A stretch of 64,000 nt of DNA from Carnobacterium gallinarum DSM 4847 (GCF_000744375.1 NZ_JQLU01000005.1:1612001-1676000); one strand, 5' to 3'. Shown: positions 36,336-47,732, counted from the stretch's first letter. A program made the numbers and translations. Notes: a model not told the origin generated them from the letters alone.

Positions 36336-36381
36336 CTCTTACCTGCTTACGATTGTGAAGCTTAGGTAAGAGTATTTTTTT
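36336..36381 (+). terminator. Terminator of the MFS-sda-amidohydrolase operon
   Basis: CTCTTACCT (36336-36344) pairs with AGGTAAGAG (36364-36372), followed by TATTTTTTT. Confidence 0.88.
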
Positions 36382-36392
36382 ATGGTCATTGC

Positions 36393-37118
36393 CTAAATCA
36401 ACCAAAAATTAAAAAAATAAACACAAATTGTACCAAAGAAAATAAAAGGAGCAAATGGGATTGAAGTAGTTTTTGTATCTTTTTTCCAGATAAATAAAAG
36501 AAAAAAATAAGAAAATGCCAATAAACAAGCTGCCATTAAAGCTAGTAATCCAAGTTGAAATCCTAAGAGCCATCCAATAATACCGGCTAATTTAATATCG
36601 CCACCTCCCATTCCTTCTGGAACTAATAGTGCAATAAAAAATAATAAAAAGGCCAAAGTAGTACCACCCATAAAAGCAGTTTGAAACTCACCAAGGCGCA
36701 TAAAAAAACTGACCAAGAAAAATAAAAGCATTAAAGAATTAGGCAAAATATAATAAAAGCAATCACTTACAATAAAAATAGTTGCAAATGTAATTAAAAG
36801 TAAGGCGATACTAAATGAAAGATTCTGATGTCGAAAACAAAGGTAGCTAATTAAATAGCCAAAACCGGTAAAAATTTCCATTAATGGATACAAAGGAGAG
36901 AATTTAGTAGAGCAGAAAATACAGCGTCCTTGAGAAAGGAAGTAAGAAAAAACAGGTAGTAGTTGCCACAGATAAAGTTGTTTTTTACAGCTAGAACAAT
37001 GTGATCTCGGCGTTATGATAGACTCTTTCAAAGGAATACGTGTCCCAATAATCATTAAAAATGAGCCAGTGCAACAACCAAAATACCAAATAATAGTATG
37101 ATTAATAAATGTATGCAT
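36393..37118 (-). CDS. comC: Type IV prepilin peptidase (ComC/PilD family)
   Basis: The 241-residue membrane protein has the two CxxC pairs of the A24 N-terminal domain (CSSCKKQ, CIFC) and the two catalytic aspartates, in VSDCFYYILPNSL and GGGDIKLAG. It cleaves and may methylate the N terminus of competence pseudopilins (ComGC and others). It is a lone gene on the minus strand with its own AAGGAG site. With sigH in the same window it hints at a competence or pseudopilus system whose other genes lie elsewhere. Confidence 0.92.
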   Translation of the reverse strand: MHTFINHTIIWYFGCCTGSFLMIIGTRIPLKESIITPRSHCSSCKKQLYLWQLLPVFSYFLSQGRCIFCSTKFSPLYPLMEIFTGFGYLISYLCFRHQNLSFSIALLLITFATIFIVSDCFYYILPNSLMLLFFLVSFFMRLGEFQTAFMGGTTLAFLLFFIALLVPEGMGGGDIKLAGIIGWLLGFQLGLLALMAACLLAFSYFFLLFIWKKDTKTTSIPFAPFIFFGTICVYFFNFWLI

Positions 37119-37463
37119 AAATCTTCACTCCTTTTTACTCGTTACTAGACTATATGCAAAAAAGAGCTAATTTATTTTTTTAGTAAAAATTTTATTTATA
37201 TTTTTAAAAAGAATTCAAAGTATAAGTTGATTTTAAATAAAGTTTCTGTAAAACTGTTGACAAAACCAGAAAAAGCATGGTATGATTCTGAAGGTGCTTT
37301 TGTACACAGATTCCTGTCTATCAGTCGTTCTGACTGGTACAAGGGTCATCATTAAAAATACACTCAAATCAGGGTTGCTTAGGCAGCATATATTTTTTTG
37401 CTAATTATGAACCGCCTGGATGTGTGGACTTAGAATGATATCAAGGAAGGAGGAAATAAATCA
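37119..37463. other. Intergenic region and long rpsL leader
   Basis: No gene is visible. The region holds the start-side sequences of comC, a strong rpsL promoter (37257-37286), and a leader of about 170 bases with a small hairpin (CAGTC/GACTG near 37322-37337). The end has a strong AAGGAGG. The leader may serve autoregulation by a protein of this operon, but no family element was recognised. Confidence 0.55.
37257..37286 (+). promoter_or_regulatory. Promoter of rpsL-rpsG-fusA
   Basis: TTGACA (37257-37262) and TATGAT (37281-37286) are 18 bases apart, with an extended TGG before the -10. Confidence 0.8.
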
Positions 37464-37877
37464 ATGCCTACTATTAATCAATTAGTTCGTAAACCTCGTA
37501 AAGCTAAAATGGATAAGTCTGGTTCTCCAGCTTTAAACAAAGGTTACAATAGCTTCAAGAAATCTTCAACAAATAACAGCTCACCTCAAAAACGTGGTGT
37601 GTGTACTCGTGTGGGAACAATGACTCCTAAAAAACCTAACTCAGCGTTACGTAAATATGCTCGTGTACGTTTGTCTAACTTACTTGAAGTTACAGCTTAT
37701 ATCCCAGGTATCGGACACAACTTACAAGAACATAGTGTTGTTCTTATTCGTGGTGGACGTGTTAAAGATTTACCAGGGGTTCGTTATCACGTAGTTCGTG
37801 GTGCTTTAGATACTGCTGGTGTTACAGATCGTAAACAAAGCCGTTCTAAATACGGAGCTAAAAAACCTAAAGCTTAA
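37464..37877 (+). CDS. rpsL: 30S ribosomal protein S12
   Basis: The 137-residue protein has the decoding-centre loops [11 protein letters not shown] and [13 protein letters not shown] in their streptomycin-sensitive form. S12 controls decoding accuracy. It leads the str operon (rpsL-rpsG-fusA), with tuf after it. Confidence 0.97.
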   Translation: MPTINQLVRKPRKAKMDKSGSPALNKGYNSFKKSSTNNSSPQKRGVCTRVGTMTPKKPNSALRKYARVRLSNLLEVTAYIPGIGHNLQEHSVVLIRGGRVKDLPGVRYHVVRGALDTAGVTDRKQSRSKYGAKKPKA

Positions 37878-37935
37878 GCTTTACTTTAAAAAATATGTAA
37901 TTTAAAAAATATACTATTTGAAAGGAGGAATTTGG

Positions 37936-38406
37936 ATGCCTCGTAAAGGTCCTATTACTAAACGTGATGTGTTACCTGATCCAATGTATAATTCAAAATT
38001 AGTAACTCGTTTAATTAACCGTTTGATGGTTGATGGTAAACGTGGGAAAGCTGCTACTATTTTATATAGCGCTTTTGATGTTATTAAAGAACAATCTGGC
38101 AATGATCCTATGGAAGTATTTGAACAAGCTATGAAAAATATCATGCCTGTTCTTGAAGTTAAAGCTCGTCGTGTTGGGGGTTCTAACTACCAAGTCCCAG
38201 TTGAAGTTCGTGCTGAGCGTCGTACTACTTTAGGTTTACGTTGGTTAGTAAACTACTCTCGTTTACGCGGAGAAGATACTATGGAACAACGTCTTGCTAA
38301 AGAAATTATGGATGCTGCTAACAATACTGGTTCAGCAGTTAAAAAACGTGAAGATACTCATAAAATGGCAGAAGCGAACAAAGCGTTTGCTCACTACCGT
38401 TGGTAA
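37936..38406 (+). CDS. rpsG: 30S ribosomal protein S7
   Basis: The 156-residue protein begins [16 protein letters not shown] and contains the S7 core ([17 protein letters not shown]). S7 starts assembly of the 30S head. ATG 37936 follows AAAGGAGGAATTTGG; a longer frame upstream would overlap that site. Confidence 0.97.
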   Translation: MPRKGPITKRDVLPDPMYNSKLVTRLINRLMVDGKRGKAATILYSAFDVIKEQSGNDPMEVFEQAMKNIMPVLEVKARRVGGSNYQVPVEVRAERRTTLGLRWLVNYSRLRGEDTMEQRLAKEIMDAANNTGSAVKKREDTHKMAEANKAFAHYRW

Positions 38407-38420
38407 AAATTTCTCTGCTA

Positions 38421-38451
38421 AAAGGTCTCTGCTAGTAAGTAGTAGACCTTT
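38421..38451 (+). other. Hairpin between rpsG and fusA
   Basis: AAAGGTCT (38421-38428) pairs with AGACCTTT (38444-38451). Only a weak T-rich stretch (AACTTTTTAT) follows, so it may lower but not stop readthrough into fusA. Confidence 0.5.
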
Positions 38452-38519
38452 AACAGAACTTTTTATAAAATTATCGAGTCTTCCTTCTTATTAAATATAG
38501 AGAGGAGTTAATAATAATT

Positions 38520-40601
38520 ATGGCAAATAGAGAATTTTCTCTAGAAAAAACTCGTAATATTGGTATTATGGCTCACGTTGATGCAGGTAAAACTACAACA
38601 ACAGAGCGTATCTTATACTATACTGGTAAAATCCATAAAATTGGTGAAACGCATGAAGGTGCATCACAAATGGACTGGATGGAACAAGAACAAGAACGCG
38701 GTATTACAATTACATCTGCTGCAACAACTGCAGAATGGAAAAATTATCGTGTAAATATCATTGATACCCCAGGACACGTGGATTTCACAATTGAAGTTCA
38801 ACGTTCTTTGCGTGTATTAGATGGTGCTGTAACCGTTCTTGACTCACAATCAGGAGTAGAGCCTCAAACTGAAACAGTTTGGCGTCAAGCAACTGACTAT
38901 AGAGTTCCACGTATTGTTTTCTGTAACAAGATGGACAAACTTGGTGCTGATTTCTTATATTCAGTAAATTCATTACACGATCGTTTACAAGCGAATGCAC
39001 ATCCAATTCAATTACCAATTGGAGCGGAAGATGATTTCACTGGTATTATCGATTTAGTTAAAATGAAAGCTGAAATCTATACAAATGATTTAGGAACTGA
39101 TATCCAAGAAACTGATATCCCTGAAGATTATTTAGAAGAAGCTACTAAATGGCGTAAAAACCTAATCGAAGCAGTTGTTGAAACTGATGAAGATTTAATG
39201 ATGAAATATCTTGATGGCGAAGAAATTACTGAGGCAGAATTAAAAGCGGGTATCCGCCAAGCAACAATTAGTGTTGATTTCTTCCCAGTATTGGCAGGTT
39301 CAGCCTTTAAAAATAAAGGTGTTCAATTAATGCTTGATGCAGTTCTTGATTACCTACCATCACCACTTGATGTTGAAGCAATTAAAGGAACTGACGTTAA
39401 AACAGAAGAAGAAACTACTCGTCCTGCAGATGATGCAGCACCTTTTGCTTCTTTAGCGTTTAAAGTAATGACAGATCCTTTTGTTGGTCGTTTAACTTTC
39501 TTCCGTGTATATTCTGGTGTTCTTGAAAGTGGTTCATACGTATTGAATGCTTCTAAGAATAAAAAAGAGCGTGTAGGTCGTATTCTACAAATGCATGCAA
39601 ATACTCGTAAAGAAATTGATAAAGTATTTTCAGGAGATATTGCTGCTGCTGTTGGTCTTAAAGATACAACAACGGGTGATACTTTATGTGCATTAGATTC
39701 ACCAGTAATTCTTGAATCTATTGAATTCCCTGAACCAGTTATCCAAGTCGCTGTTGAGCCTAAATCAAAAGCTGACCAAGATAAAATGGGTGTTGCTTTA
39801 CAAAAACTTGCAGAAGAAGATCCATCATTCCGCGTTGAAACAAATGCAGAAACTGGTGAAACGGTTATCTCAGGTATGGGTGAATTGCATTTAGATGTAT
39901 TAGTAGACCGTATGCGTCGTGAATTCAACGTTGAAGCTAGCGTAGGTGCTCCTCAAGTATCTTATCGTGAAACTTTCCGTGGATCTACACAAGCAGAAGG
40001 TAAGTTCGTTCGTCAATCGGGTGGTAAAGGTCAATACGGTCACGTATGGATTGAATTTACACCGAATGAAGAAGGAGCAGGATTTGAATTTGAAAATGCG
40101 ATTGTCGGAGGGGTTGTTCCTCGTGAATACATTCCTGCTGTTAAAGCTGGTTTGGAAGGCGCATTAGACAATGGGGTTCTTGCTGGATATCCTTTAGTTG
40201 ATATTAAAGCGAAACTTTATGATGGTTCTTACCATGATGTCGATTCAAATGAAACTGCCTTTAAAGTTGCCGCTTCAATGGCCTTAAAAGCAGCTGCTAA
40301 AAAAGCTAACCCTGTAATCCTTGAACCAATGATGAAAGTGATTATTACAGTTCCAGAAGATTACCTAGGTGATATTATGGGACATGTTACTTCTCGTCGT
40401 GGACGTGTTGAAGGTATGGAAGCTCACGGGAACTCACAAATCGTTAATGCGATTGTTCCACTTGCTAACATGTTTGGTTATGCTACAACATTACGTTCAT
40501 CAACACAAGGACGTGGTACCTTCATGATGGTATTTGACCACTATGAAGATTTACCAAAATCAATTCAAGAAGAAATCATCAAGAAAAACGGTGGAAATTA
40601 A
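38520..40601 (+). CDS. fusA: Elongation factor G
   Basis: The 693-residue translational GTPase has G1 [15 protein letters not shown] (about 17-31), G2 [12 protein letters not shown]3 DTPGHVDF and G4 NKMDK. It drives tRNA and mRNA translocation. All five domains are present. The start follows GAGAGGAG, 114 bases after rpsG. Confidence 0.97.
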   Translation: MANREFSLEKTRNIGIMAHVDAGKTTTTERILYYTGKIHKIGETHEGASQMDWMEQEQERGITITSAATTAEWKNYRVNIIDTPGHVDFTIEVQRSLRVLDGAVTVLDSQSGVEPQTETVWRQATDYRVPRIVFCNKMDKLGADFLYSVNSLHDRLQANAHPIQLPIGAEDDFTGIIDLVKMKAEIYTNDLGTDIQETDIPEDYLEEATKWRKNLIEAVVETDEDLMMKYLDGEEITEAELKAGIRQATISVDFFPVLAGSAFKNKGVQLMLDAVLDYLPSPLDVEAIKGTDVKTEEETTRPADDAAPFASLAFKVMTDPFVGRLTFFRVYSGVLESGSYVLNASKNKKERVGRILQMHANTRKEIDKVFSGDIAAAVGLKDTTTGDTLCALDSPVILESIEFPEPVIQVAVEPKSKADQDKMGVALQKLAEEDPSFRVETNAETGETVISGMGELHLDVLVDRMRREFNVEASVGAPQVSYRETFRGSTQAEGKFVRQSGGKGQYGHVWIEFTPNEEGAGFEFENAIVGGVVPREYIPAVKAGLEGALDNGVLAGYPLVDIKAKLYDGSYHDVDSNETAFKVAASMALKAAAKKANPVILEPMMKVIITVPEDYLGDIMGHVTSRRGRVEGMEAHGNSQIVNAIVPLANMFGYATTLRSSTQGRGTFMMVFDHYEDLPKSIQEEIIKKNGGN

Positions 40602-40737
40602 GGTTAACTTAACTTCTATTGGTAACAGTTGATTTTCTGAAGAACAAGCATTATAATTTTTTATGAATAGTGATTTCGATCCTATTTTATAAATAAAATA
40701 AAAATCTATAACTCAAATATGAGGAGGAAATATTAAA

Positions 40738-41925
40738 ATGGCAAAAGAAACTTATGATCGCTCAAAACCCCATGTTAACGTTGGTACTATTGGACACGTT
40801 GACCATGGTAAAACTACTTTAACAGCTGCAATTACGACTGTATTATCTAAAAAAGGATTTGCTAAAGCTTCTGCTTATGATCAAATCGATGGTGCTCCAG
40901 AAGAACGCGAACGTGGAATTACAATTTCTACAGCTCACGTTGAGTACGAAACTGAAACTCGTCACTACGCTCACGTAGATTGCCCAGGACACGCGGATTA
41001 TGTTAAAAACATGATCACTGGTGCTGCACAAATGGATGGAGCTATCTTAGTAGTATCTGCTGCTGATGGTCCAATGCCACAAACTCGTGAACACATTCTA
41101 TTATCTCGCCAAGTTGGTGTTCCATATATCGTTGTTTTCTTAAACAAAATTGATATGGTTGATGATGAAGAATTACTAGAATTAGTTGAAATGGAAGTTC
41201 GTGACTTATTAACAGAATACGATTTCCCAGGCGATGACACTCCAGTAGTTATGGGTTCTGCTCTTAAAGCTCTTGAAGGCGTTCCTGAATACGAAGAAAA
41301 AATTAACGAATTAATGGCTGCAGTTGACGAATATATCCCAACTCCAGTTCGTGAAACTGACAAACCTTTCATGATGCCAATTGAGGATGTATTCTCAATC
41401 ACTGGTCGTGGAACTGTTGCAACTGGTCGTGTTGAACGTGGACAAGTTCGCGTTGGAGACGAAGTTGAAGTTGTTGGTATTCATGAAGCAACAACTAAAA
41501 CAACTGTAACTGGTGTTGAAATGTTCCGTAAACTTTTAGATTACGCTGAAGCAGGAGACAACATTGGTGCTTTATTACGTGGGGTAGCTCGTGAAGATAT
41601 CGAACGTGGTCAAGTATTATCTAAACCAGGTACAATTACACCACATACTAAATTTACAGCTGAAATTTATGTATTATCAAAAGAAGAGGGTGGACGTCAC
41701 ACTCCATTCTTCACTAACTACCGTCCACAGTTCTACTTCCGTACAACTGATGTAACTGGTGTTTGTGACCTTCCTGAAGGAATCGAAATGGTAATGCCTG
41801 GCGATAACGTAACTATCGAAGTTACTCTTATCAACCCAATCGCTATCGAAGACGGTACTAACTTCTCTATCCGTGAGGGTGGACGTACAGTTGGAGCCGG
41901 TGTTGTAGCTAAAATCCAAGCTTAA
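40738..41925 (+). CDS. tuf: Elongation factor Tu
   Basis: The 395-residue protein has G1 [15 protein letters not shown]2 [15 protein letters not shown]3 [12 protein letters not shown] and G4 NKIDMVDD. It carries aminoacyl-tRNA to the ribosome. A 136-base gap after fusA holds no clear promoter. Codon use is strongly biased, as expected for high expression. A good terminator follows. Confidence 0.97.
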   Translation: MAKETYDRSKPHVNVGTIGHVDHGKTTLTAAITTVLSKKGFAKASAYDQIDGAPEERERGITISTAHVEYETETRHYAHVDCPGHADYVKNMITGAAQMDGAILVVSAADGPMPQTREHILLSRQVGVPYIVVFLNKIDMVDDEELLELVEMEVRDLLTEYDFPGDDTPVVMGSALKALEGVPEYEEKINELMAAVDEYIPTPVRETDKPFMMPIEDVFSITGRGTVATGRVERGQVRVGDEVEVVGIHEATTKTTVTGVEMFRKLLDYAEAGDNIGALLRGVAREDIERGQVLSKPGTITPHTKFTAEIYVLSKEEGGRHTPFFTNYRPQFYFRTTDVTGVCDLPEGIEMVMPGDNVTIEVTLINPIAIEDGTNFSIREGGRTVGAGVVAKIQA

Positions 41926-42004
41926 TTTTAAATTAAACTTAATGAATCAAAAATAGAACGACCCTAGACATTATTGAAGGCAAATAATGCGTGTTCATAC
42001 GAAA

Positions 42005-42035
42005 AAAACCACATTCTTTTGAATGTGGTTTTTTA
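42005..42035 (+). terminator. tuf terminator
   Basis: AAAACCACATTC (42005-42016) pairs perfectly with GAATGTGGTTTT (42021-42032), followed by more T. Confidence 0.92.
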
Positions 42036-42145
42036 TTTGGAAAAATATTAAATAAATAAAATATACATATTTTTCATTAAAATCTAATCTTTTTTTCATT
42101 AATATGCTAAACTAGGTAATAACATTTAGAGAAAGTGGGGATTTT

Positions 42146-43165
42146 ATGGGAAAAGTTGATATTAAGTGGAGTGAATTAGGTTTTAGTTATATTAAAACGG
42201 ATTATCGTTATCTTTCATATTGGAAAGATGGCAAGTGGGATGACGGTGAATTAACAAAGGATAATCAAGTTCATATCAGTGAAGGATCAACTGCACTGCA
42301 TTATGGTCAAACAGCGTTTGAGGGATTGAAAGCATATCGATGCAAAGATGGAAGTATTAATTTGTTCCGTCCAGACGAGAATGCAAAACGTCTGCAAAAT
42401 AGTTGTCGCCGTCTGTTGATGCCAGAGATACCAACTGATGTATTTATTCAAGCATGTTTAGATGTTGTGAAAGCCAATGAACATTTTATTCCACCATATG
42501 GAACAGGTGCTACGTTGTATATTCGCCCTTATATTGTTGGAGTGGGAGATAATATTGGTGTAAATCCAGCGCCGGAATATTTGTTTTCTGTTTTTTGTAT
42601 GCCAGTTGGGAACTATTTCAAAGGTGGATTAGCACCAACTAATTTTATTGTTTCTGAATATGATCGTGCAGCCGGAAATGGTACGGGAGCTGCGAAAGTT
42701 GGCGGAAACTATGCGGCTAGTTTATTGCCAGGGGAAGAAGCGCATCAGCGCAAATTTAGTGACTGTATTTATTTAGACCCACAAACGCATACTAAGATTG
42801 AGGAAGTAGGAGCAGCAAACTTTTTTGGGATTACAAAAGACAATCAATTTGTTACGCCATTATCTCCATCGATTTTACCTAGCATCACTAAGTACTCATT
42901 GCTTTATTTAGCTGAGCATCGATTAGGTTTGAAAGCTGTTGAAGGTGATGTGGCTATTAATAAGCTAGGTGAGTTTGTTGAAGCTGGAGCGTGTGGTACT
43001 GCAGCAGTGATTTCACCAATTGCAGGGATTCAATATAAAGATGATTTTCATGTGTTTTATAGTGAGACGGAAGTTGGTCCTGTAACTCGCAGGTTATATG
43101 ATGAATTGTGTGGGATTCAATTTGGAGATGTAGAAGCGCCTGAAGGGTGGATAATTAAAATTTAG
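42146..43165 (+). CDS. ilvE: Branched-chain amino acid aminotransferase
   Basis: The 339-residue class IV PLP enzyme has the cofactor lysine K184 in GAAKVGGNYAAS and the substrate loop LHYGQTAFEGLKAYR. It moves the amino group between leucine, isoleucine or valine and 2-oxoglutarate. It is a single gene with AAAGTGGGGA upstream and a terminator behind. A weak CodY-like box lies at 42069-42083 (4 mismatches of 15). Confidence 0.93.
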   Translation: MGKVDIKWSELGFSYIKTDYRYLSYWKDGKWDDGELTKDNQVHISEGSTALHYGQTAFEGLKAYRCKDGSINLFRPDENAKRLQNSCRRLLMPEIPTDVFIQACLDVVKANEHFIPPYGTGATLYIRPYIVGVGDNIGVNPAPEYLFSVFCMPVGNYFKGGLAPTNFIVSEYDRAAGNGTGAAKVGGNYAASLLPGEEAHQRKFSDCIYLDPQTHTKIEEVGAANFFGITKDNQFVTPLSPSILPSITKYSLLYLAEHRLGLKAVEGDVAINKLGEFVEAGACGTAAVISPIAGIQYKDDFHVFYSETEVGPVTRRLYDELCGIQFGDVEAPEGWIIKI

Positions 43166-43176
43166 GTCAGTTAAAA

Positions 43177-43211
43177 AGTGTGTTGTCGAAGTGCGACGGC
43201 ATACTTTTTTT
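43177..43211 (+). terminator. ilvE terminator
   Basis: AGTGTGTTGTCG (43177-43188) pairs with CGACGGCATACT (43194-43205, three G-U pairs), followed by TTTTTTT. Confidence 0.85.
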
Positions 43212-43556
43212 GCATAAAGGAATTGTTTCTTCTATATAATATAAAATCAAGTGAAAAAATACTTGAGAAAGAGTCGACAGATTCATTAAATAAAATTATT
43301 TTGATTATGAAATCCTTTTCAAAAAGAAATGTTGATAAATCAATAAAAAAAGCTTGTAATTGCCTTGTAGTACTTGTATAATAAAAAAGGTGCTGAATTT
43401 GGAGACGAATTTGCACTGGGGTTTTTGAAAGAAAACTCCCGGCGAAGAAATGAGAGGTTGTGACACACCCGGACGCTTTGTCACGGACGGTTGTGACAGA
43501 AATTTTCATGGAGCTATGTCTAATTTCTCAAAAATAGGCGAGGAGGGAACATAAAA
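43212..43556 (+). promoter_or_regulatory. S10 operon promoter region and leader
   Basis: No gene is seen in these 345 bases. TTGTAA (43354-43359) and TATAAT (43377-43382) with a 17-base spacer form the main promoter, giving a leader of about 165 bases. The leader is GC-richer and structured around 43390-43520; for example TTGTGACA occurs at both 43457 and 43492 near TGTCACGG. It probably serves autogenous control of the S10 operon. A second promoter-like pair, TTGCAT (43210-43215) and TATATA (43233-43238), lies upstream. Confidence 0.65.
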
Positions 43557-43865
43557 ATGGCAAAACAAAAGATTCGTATTCGTTTGAAAGCTTATGAACA
43601 CCGTATTTTAGATCAATCAGCGGATAAAATTGTAGAAACAGCAAAAAGAACTGGAGCTAGCGTGTCTGGTCCAATTCCATTGCCAACTGAAAGAACACTC
43701 TACACTGTTATTCGTGCGACGCACAAATACAAAGATTCACGTGAGCAATTCGAAATGCGTACTCACAAACGTTTAATTGATATCGTTAATCCAACACCAA
43801 AAACTGTTGATGCATTAATGAAACTTGATTTACCAAGTGGCGTAGACATCGAAATCAAACTGTAA
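43557..43865 (+). CDS. rpsJ: 30S ribosomal protein S10
   Basis: The 102-residue protein has the S10 core ([34 protein letters not shown]). It also acts as NusE in antitermination. It is the first gene of the S10-spc-alpha cluster; the ATG follows GAGGAGGG. Confidence 0.97.
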   Translation: MAKQKIRIRLKAYEHRILDQSADKIVETAKRTGASVSGPIPLPTERTLYTVIRATHKYKDSREQFEMRTHKRLIDIVNPTPKTVDALMKLDLPSGVDIEIKL

Positions 43866-43914
43866 TACCCAGCATTACCTAAACTAAAAAATAAAATTAA
43901 ATGGAGGTGTACTC

Positions 43915-44550
43915 ATGACCAAAGGAATCTTAGGAAAAAAAGTAGGAATGACACAAGTCTTTACTGAAAATGGTGAATTAATCCCAGTAACTGTAATCGA
44001 AGCTACTCCAAACGTTGTTTTACAACTTAAAACAATGGAAAATGATGGCTACGAAGCAGTACAACTAGGTTACCAAGATAAACGTGAAGTTTTGTCTAAC
44101 AAACCTGCGAAAGGTCATGTAGCAAAAGCAAATGCTACTCCTAAGCGCTTCATTCGTGAATTTAACGATGTAACGCTAGGAGAATACGAAGTAGGACAAG
44201 AAATTAAAGTTGATGTATTTGAAGCGGGAGACATCGTTGATGTCACAGGGACTTCTAAAGGTAAAGGTTTCCAAGGCGTTATCAAACGTCACGGACAAAG
44301 CCGCGGCCCAATGGCCCACGGTTCTCGTTACCATCGTCGTCCTGGTTCAATGGGTCCAGTTGCTCCTAATAGAGTATTTAAACGTAAATTATTACCAGGC
44401 CGTATGGGTGGAGATCGTATTACGATTCAAAACCTTGAAATCGTCCGTGTTGACGTAGAGAAAAACGTAATCTTAATTAAAGGTAACGTTCCTGGAGCTA
44501 AAAAATCATTAATCCAAATCAGAACTGCTCTTAAATCAGCAGCAAAATAA
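43915..44550 (+). CDS. rplC: 50S ribosomal protein L3
   Basis: The 211-residue protein has the L3 start ([20 protein letters not shown]) and the peptidyl-transferase-side loop ([18 protein letters not shown]). It is an early assembly protein of the 50S subunit. It lies 49 bases after rpsJ with a GGAGGTG site. Confidence 0.97.
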   Translation: MTKGILGKKVGMTQVFTENGELIPVTVIEATPNVVLQLKTMENDGYEAVQLGYQDKREVLSNKPAKGHVAKANATPKRFIREFNDVTLGEYEVGQEIKVDVFEAGDIVDVTGTSKGKGFQGVIKRHGQSRGPMAHGSRYHRRPGSMGPVAPNRVFKRKLLPGRMGGDRITIQNLEIVRVDVEKNVILIKGNVPGAKKSLIQIRTALKSAAK

Positions 44551-44575
44551 TAGAAAAGAGAGGAGGAATTAAGGA

Positions 44576-45199
44576 ATGGCAAATGTAGCATTATTTAAAC
44601 AAGATGGTACTCAAAACGGCGAAGTTACTTTAAACGACGCAATTTTCGGTATCGAACCAAACGAAAACGTTGTGTTTGATGCAATCGTTATGCAACGTGC
44701 TTCATTAAGACAAGGAAATCATTCGGTTAAAAACCGTAGTGCTGTTCGCGGTGGTGGACGTAAACCATGGCGTCAAAAAGGAACTGGTCGTGCTCGTCAA
44801 GGGTCAATCAGATCTCCACAATGGCGTGGCGGTGGCGTAGTCTTCGGACCAACTCCACGTTCTTACAGCTACAAACTTCCTAAAAAAGTTCGCCGTTTAG
44901 CAATTAAATCAGTTCTTTCTACTAAAGTAGCAGAAAACAACTTATTAGTTGTTGAAACATTGAACTTCGACGCACCAAAAACAAAAGAATTTGCACAAGT
45001 GTTAAAAAATCTTAACGTTGATCAAAAAGTATTAGTAGTTGTTGAATCTGATAACGACTTTGCAACATTATCAGCACGTAATCTTCCAGGCGTTACAGTT
45101 GTAACAAATGACGGTATTAACGTTCTTGATGTTGTTTCTAACGTAAAAATGATTTTAACACAAACTGCTCTTACTAAGGTAGAGGAGGCTCTTCAATAA
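44576..45199 (+). CDS. rplD: 50S ribosomal protein L4
   Basis: The 207-residue protein has the long exit-tunnel loop ([20 protein letters not shown]) characteristic of L4. In E. coli L4 represses the S10 operon; in Firmicutes this is uncertain. Its stop overlaps the rplW start by one base (TAATG). Confidence 0.97.
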   Translation: MANVALFKQDGTQNGEVTLNDAIFGIEPNENVVFDAIVMQRASLRQGNHSVKNRSAVRGGGRKPWRQKGTGRARQGSIRSPQWRGGGVVFGPTPRSYSYKLPKKVRRLAIKSVLSTKVAENNLLVVETLNFDAPKTKEFAQVLKNLNVDQKVLVVVESDNDFATLSARNLPGVTVVTNDGINVLDVVSNVKMILTQTALTKVEEALQ

Positions 45200-45483
45200 T
45201 GGATGCACGCGATGTCATTAAGCGCCCAATTATCACTGAAGCAACTATGTTGATTACAGATGATAAAAAGTACACTTTCGAAGTGGACGTACGCGCAAAT
45301 AAAACACAAGTAAAACAAGCCGTTGAAGAAATTTTCGGCGTTAAAGTGAAAAACGTAAATATCATGAACGTACGTGGAAAATTAAAACGTATGGGTAAAT
45401 ACGCTGGATACACTAAAAAACGTCGTAAAGCGATTGTAACTTTAACAGCAGAATCTAAAGAAATTCAATTATTTGAAGCTTAA
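45199..45483 (+). CDS. rplW: 50S ribosomal protein L23
   Basis: The 94-residue protein has the L23 start [15 protein letters not shown] and the loop [16 protein letters not shown]. It sits at the tunnel exit and docks trigger factor and SRP. Translation is coupled to rplD. Confidence 0.97.
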   Translation: MDARDVIKRPIITEATMLITDDKKYTFEVDVRANKTQVKQAVEEIFGVKVKNVNIMNVRGKLKRMGKYAGYTKKRRKAIVTLTAESKEIQLFEA

Positions 45484-45520
45484 TTAAAAGCTTAGAAATA
45501 AATATCGGGAGGGAAAACAC

Positions 45521-46354
45521 TTGGGAATTAGAAAGTATAAACCTACCACAAATGGTCGCCGTAATATGACTGGTTCAGATTTCGCTGAAATCACTTCAAC
45601 AACGCCTGAAAAGACTTTGTTAGAATCAACTAAAAAAACAGCTGGCCGTAACAACAATGGTAGAATTACTGTTCGTCACCATGGTGGTGGTCATAAACGC
45701 CAATACCGTGTGATTGACTTCAAACGTAACAAAGACGATATCGCAGGTATCGTAAAAACTGTTGAATATGATCCAAACCGTTCAGCAAATATTGCCCTAA
45801 TTCACTACACTGATGGTATTAAAACTTATATCATTGCACCAAAAGGAATTGAAGTAGGACAACGTATCTTCTCTGGTAAAGAGGCAGATATCAAAATCGG
45901 AAACGCATTACCATTGGAAAACATTCCAGTAGGTACTGTTATCCACAATATTGAAATGAAACCTGGTAAAGGTGGACAATTAGTTCGTTCAGCTGGAACA
46001 AGTGCTCAAGTACTTGGTAAAGAAGGCAAATACGTATTAGTTCGCTTAAACTCTGGTGAAGTTCGTATGATCTTAGCAACTTGCCGTGCAACAATCGGTT
46101 CTGTTGGTAACGAACAACACGAATTAATCAATATTGGTAAAGCAGGTCGTTCACGTTGGATGGGCAAACGTCCTACAGTTCGTGGATCTGTAATGAACCC
46201 GAACGATCACCCACACGGTGGTGGTGAAGGTAAAGCTCCAATCGGACGTAAAGCTCCAGTAAGTCCATGGGGTCAACCAGCTCTTGGTTACAAAACTCGT
46301 AACAAGAAAGCTAAATCAGATAAATTTATCGTACGTCGTCGTAAGACTAAATAA
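45521..46354 (+). CDS. rplB: 50S ribosomal protein L2
   Basis: The 277-residue protein has the catalytic-region loop [20 protein letters not shown] with the conserved histidine. L2 is needed for subunit joining and peptidyl transfer. TTG is the start (TTGGGAATTAG), after CGGGAGGG; no better start exists. Confidence 0.97.
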   Translation: MGIRKYKPTTNGRRNMTGSDFAEITSTTPEKTLLESTKKTAGRNNNGRITVRHHGGGHKRQYRVIDFKRNKDDIAGIVKTVEYDPNRSANIALIHYTDGIKTYIIAPKGIEVGQRIFSGKEADIKIGNALPLENIPVGTVIHNIEMKPGKGGQLVRSAGTSAQVLGKEGKYVLVRLNSGEVRMILATCRATIGSVGNEQHELINIGKAGRSRWMGKRPTVRGSVMNPNDHPHGGGEGKAPIGRKAPVSPWGQPALGYKTRNKKAKSDKFIVRRRKTK

Positions 46355-46412
46355 AAATCAAGTTAGCTGGCTAGAAGCCGGCTAACCCAAAAGGATAGAA
46401 GGAGGTTCAACC

Positions 46413-46691
46413 ATGGGACGTAGTTTGAAAAAAGGACCTTTCGTCGATGAGCATTTAATGAAAAAAATGAATGCTTTGGCTGAAGGAGACAAAAAACACG
46501 TTGTTAAAACTTGGTCACGCCGTTCAACAATTTTTCCAAGCTTTGTTGGATACACTATTGCAGTATATGATGGACGTAAACACGTACCAGTATACGTGCA
46601 AGAAGATATGGTCGGACACAAATTAGGTGAATTTGCACCAACAAGAACGTACCGCGGTCACGCTGCGGATGACAAAAAAACTAAACGCTAA
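46413..46691 (+). CDS. rpsS: 30S ribosomal protein S19
   Basis: The 92-residue protein starts [18 protein letters not shown] and contains [18 protein letters not shown]. It lies in the 30S head and contacts A-site tRNA with S13. A small imperfect repeat (GTTAGCTGGC/GCCGGCTAAC, 46363-46386) lies in the gap before it. Confidence 0.97.
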   Translation: MGRSLKKGPFVDEHLMKKMNALAEGDKKHVVKTWSRRSTIFPSFVGYTIAVYDGRKHVPVYVQEDMVGHKLGEFAPTRTYRGHAADDKKTKR

Positions 46692-46713
46692 TTTCGAGAG
46701 GAGGATTTAACAC

Positions 46714-47070
46714 ATGTCAGAACAAATTACAGCAGCTAAAGCAACTGCAAATACTGTTCGCATTTCAGCTCGAAAGGTTCGTTTAGTAATCGATCTTATC
46801 AGAGGAAAAAGCATTGGTGAAGCAATTTCAATTTTGAAATTCACTCCAAACGGTGCTTCTGTTCCTGTTGAGAAAGTACTAATGTCAGCAGTAGCTAATG
46901 CAGAACACAACTACGATTTAGACGTAGAAAACTTGGTAATAAGCGAAGCTTATGTTAACGAAGGACCAACTATGAAACGCTTCCGTCCTCGTGCGAAAGG
47001 TTCAGCTTCACCAATTATGAAACGCACAAGCCACATTACAGTAGTGGTATCAGAAAAAAAGGAGGGGTAA
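46714..47070 (+). CDS. rplV: 50S ribosomal protein L22
   Basis: The 118-residue protein has the L22 core ([20 protein letters not shown]) and the tunnel hairpin ([20 protein letters not shown]), whose changes give macrolide resistance elsewhere; the sequence here looks normal. It is 3 bases before rpsC. Confidence 0.97.
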   Translation: MSEQITAAKATANTVRISARKVRLVIDLIRGKSIGEAISILKFTPNGASVPVEKVLMSAVANAEHNYDLDVENLVISEAYVNEGPTMKRFRPRAKGSASPIMKRTSHITVVVSEKKEG

Positions 47071-47073
47071 TCT

Positions 47074-47730
47074 GTGGGTCAAAAAATTAATCCAATAGGT
47101 TTGCGCGTAGGCATCATTCGTGATTGGGATGCTAAATGGTATGCAGAGAAAGAATATGCTAACTATTTACACGAAGATCTACGTATCCGCAAATACATTG
47201 CAAAAAATCTTAGCGACGCTGCAGTTTCAACTATTGAAATTGAACGTGCTGCTAATCGCGTAAATGTATCAGTTCACACTGCTAAACCAGGAATGGTTAT
47301 TGGTAAAGGTGGATCTGAAGTAGAATCATTACGTAAAAATTTAAACCAATTAACAGGTAAACGAGTTCACATCAACATCGTTGAAATCAAAAAACCTGAT
47401 TTAGATGCAAAATTAGTTGGCGAAGGAATCGCTCGTCAATTAGAAAATCGTGTGGCTTTCCGCCGCGCACAAAAACAAGCAATTCAACGTACGATGCGTT
47501 CTGGTGCTAAAGGGATCAAAACTCAAGTTTCTGGTCGTTTAAATGGTGCAGATATCGCTCGTAGCGAAGGCTATTCTGAAGGAACTGTTCCACTTCACAC
47601 ATTGCGTGCCGATATCGACTACGCATGGGAAGAAGCAGATACAACTTACGGTAAACTAGGCGTTAAAGTTTGGATTTATCGTGGAGAAGTACTTCCTACA
47701 AAAAAGAACGCTGAGAAAGGAGGGAAATAA
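47074..47730 (+). CDS. rpsC: 30S ribosomal protein S3
   Basis: The 218-residue protein has the KH domain ([19 protein letters not shown]) and the S3 C-terminal domain ([12 protein letters not shown]). It lines the mRNA entry channel. GTG is the start, after AAGGAGGGG that lies inside the end of rplV. Confidence 0.97.
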   Translation: MGQKINPIGLRVGIIRDWDAKWYAEKEYANYLHEDLRIRKYIAKNLSDAAVSTIEIERAANRVNVSVHTAKPGMVIGKGGSEVESLRKNLNQLTGKRVHINIVEIKKPDLDAKLVGEGIARQLENRVAFRRAQKQAIQRTMRSGAKGIKTQVSGRLNGADIARSEGYSEGTVPLHTLRADIDYAWEEADTTYGKLGVKVWIYRGEVLPTKKNAEKGGK

Positions 47731-47732
47731 TC

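Noticed and set aside
42069-42083. Possible CodY box before ilvE
   Set aside because: Four mismatches to the 15-base consensus in very AT-rich DNA; not enough to call a site.
43171-43509. Minus-strand 112-codon frame opposite the S10 leader
   Set aside because: It lies over the ilvE terminator and the S10 promoter and leader; composition is that of non-coding DNA.
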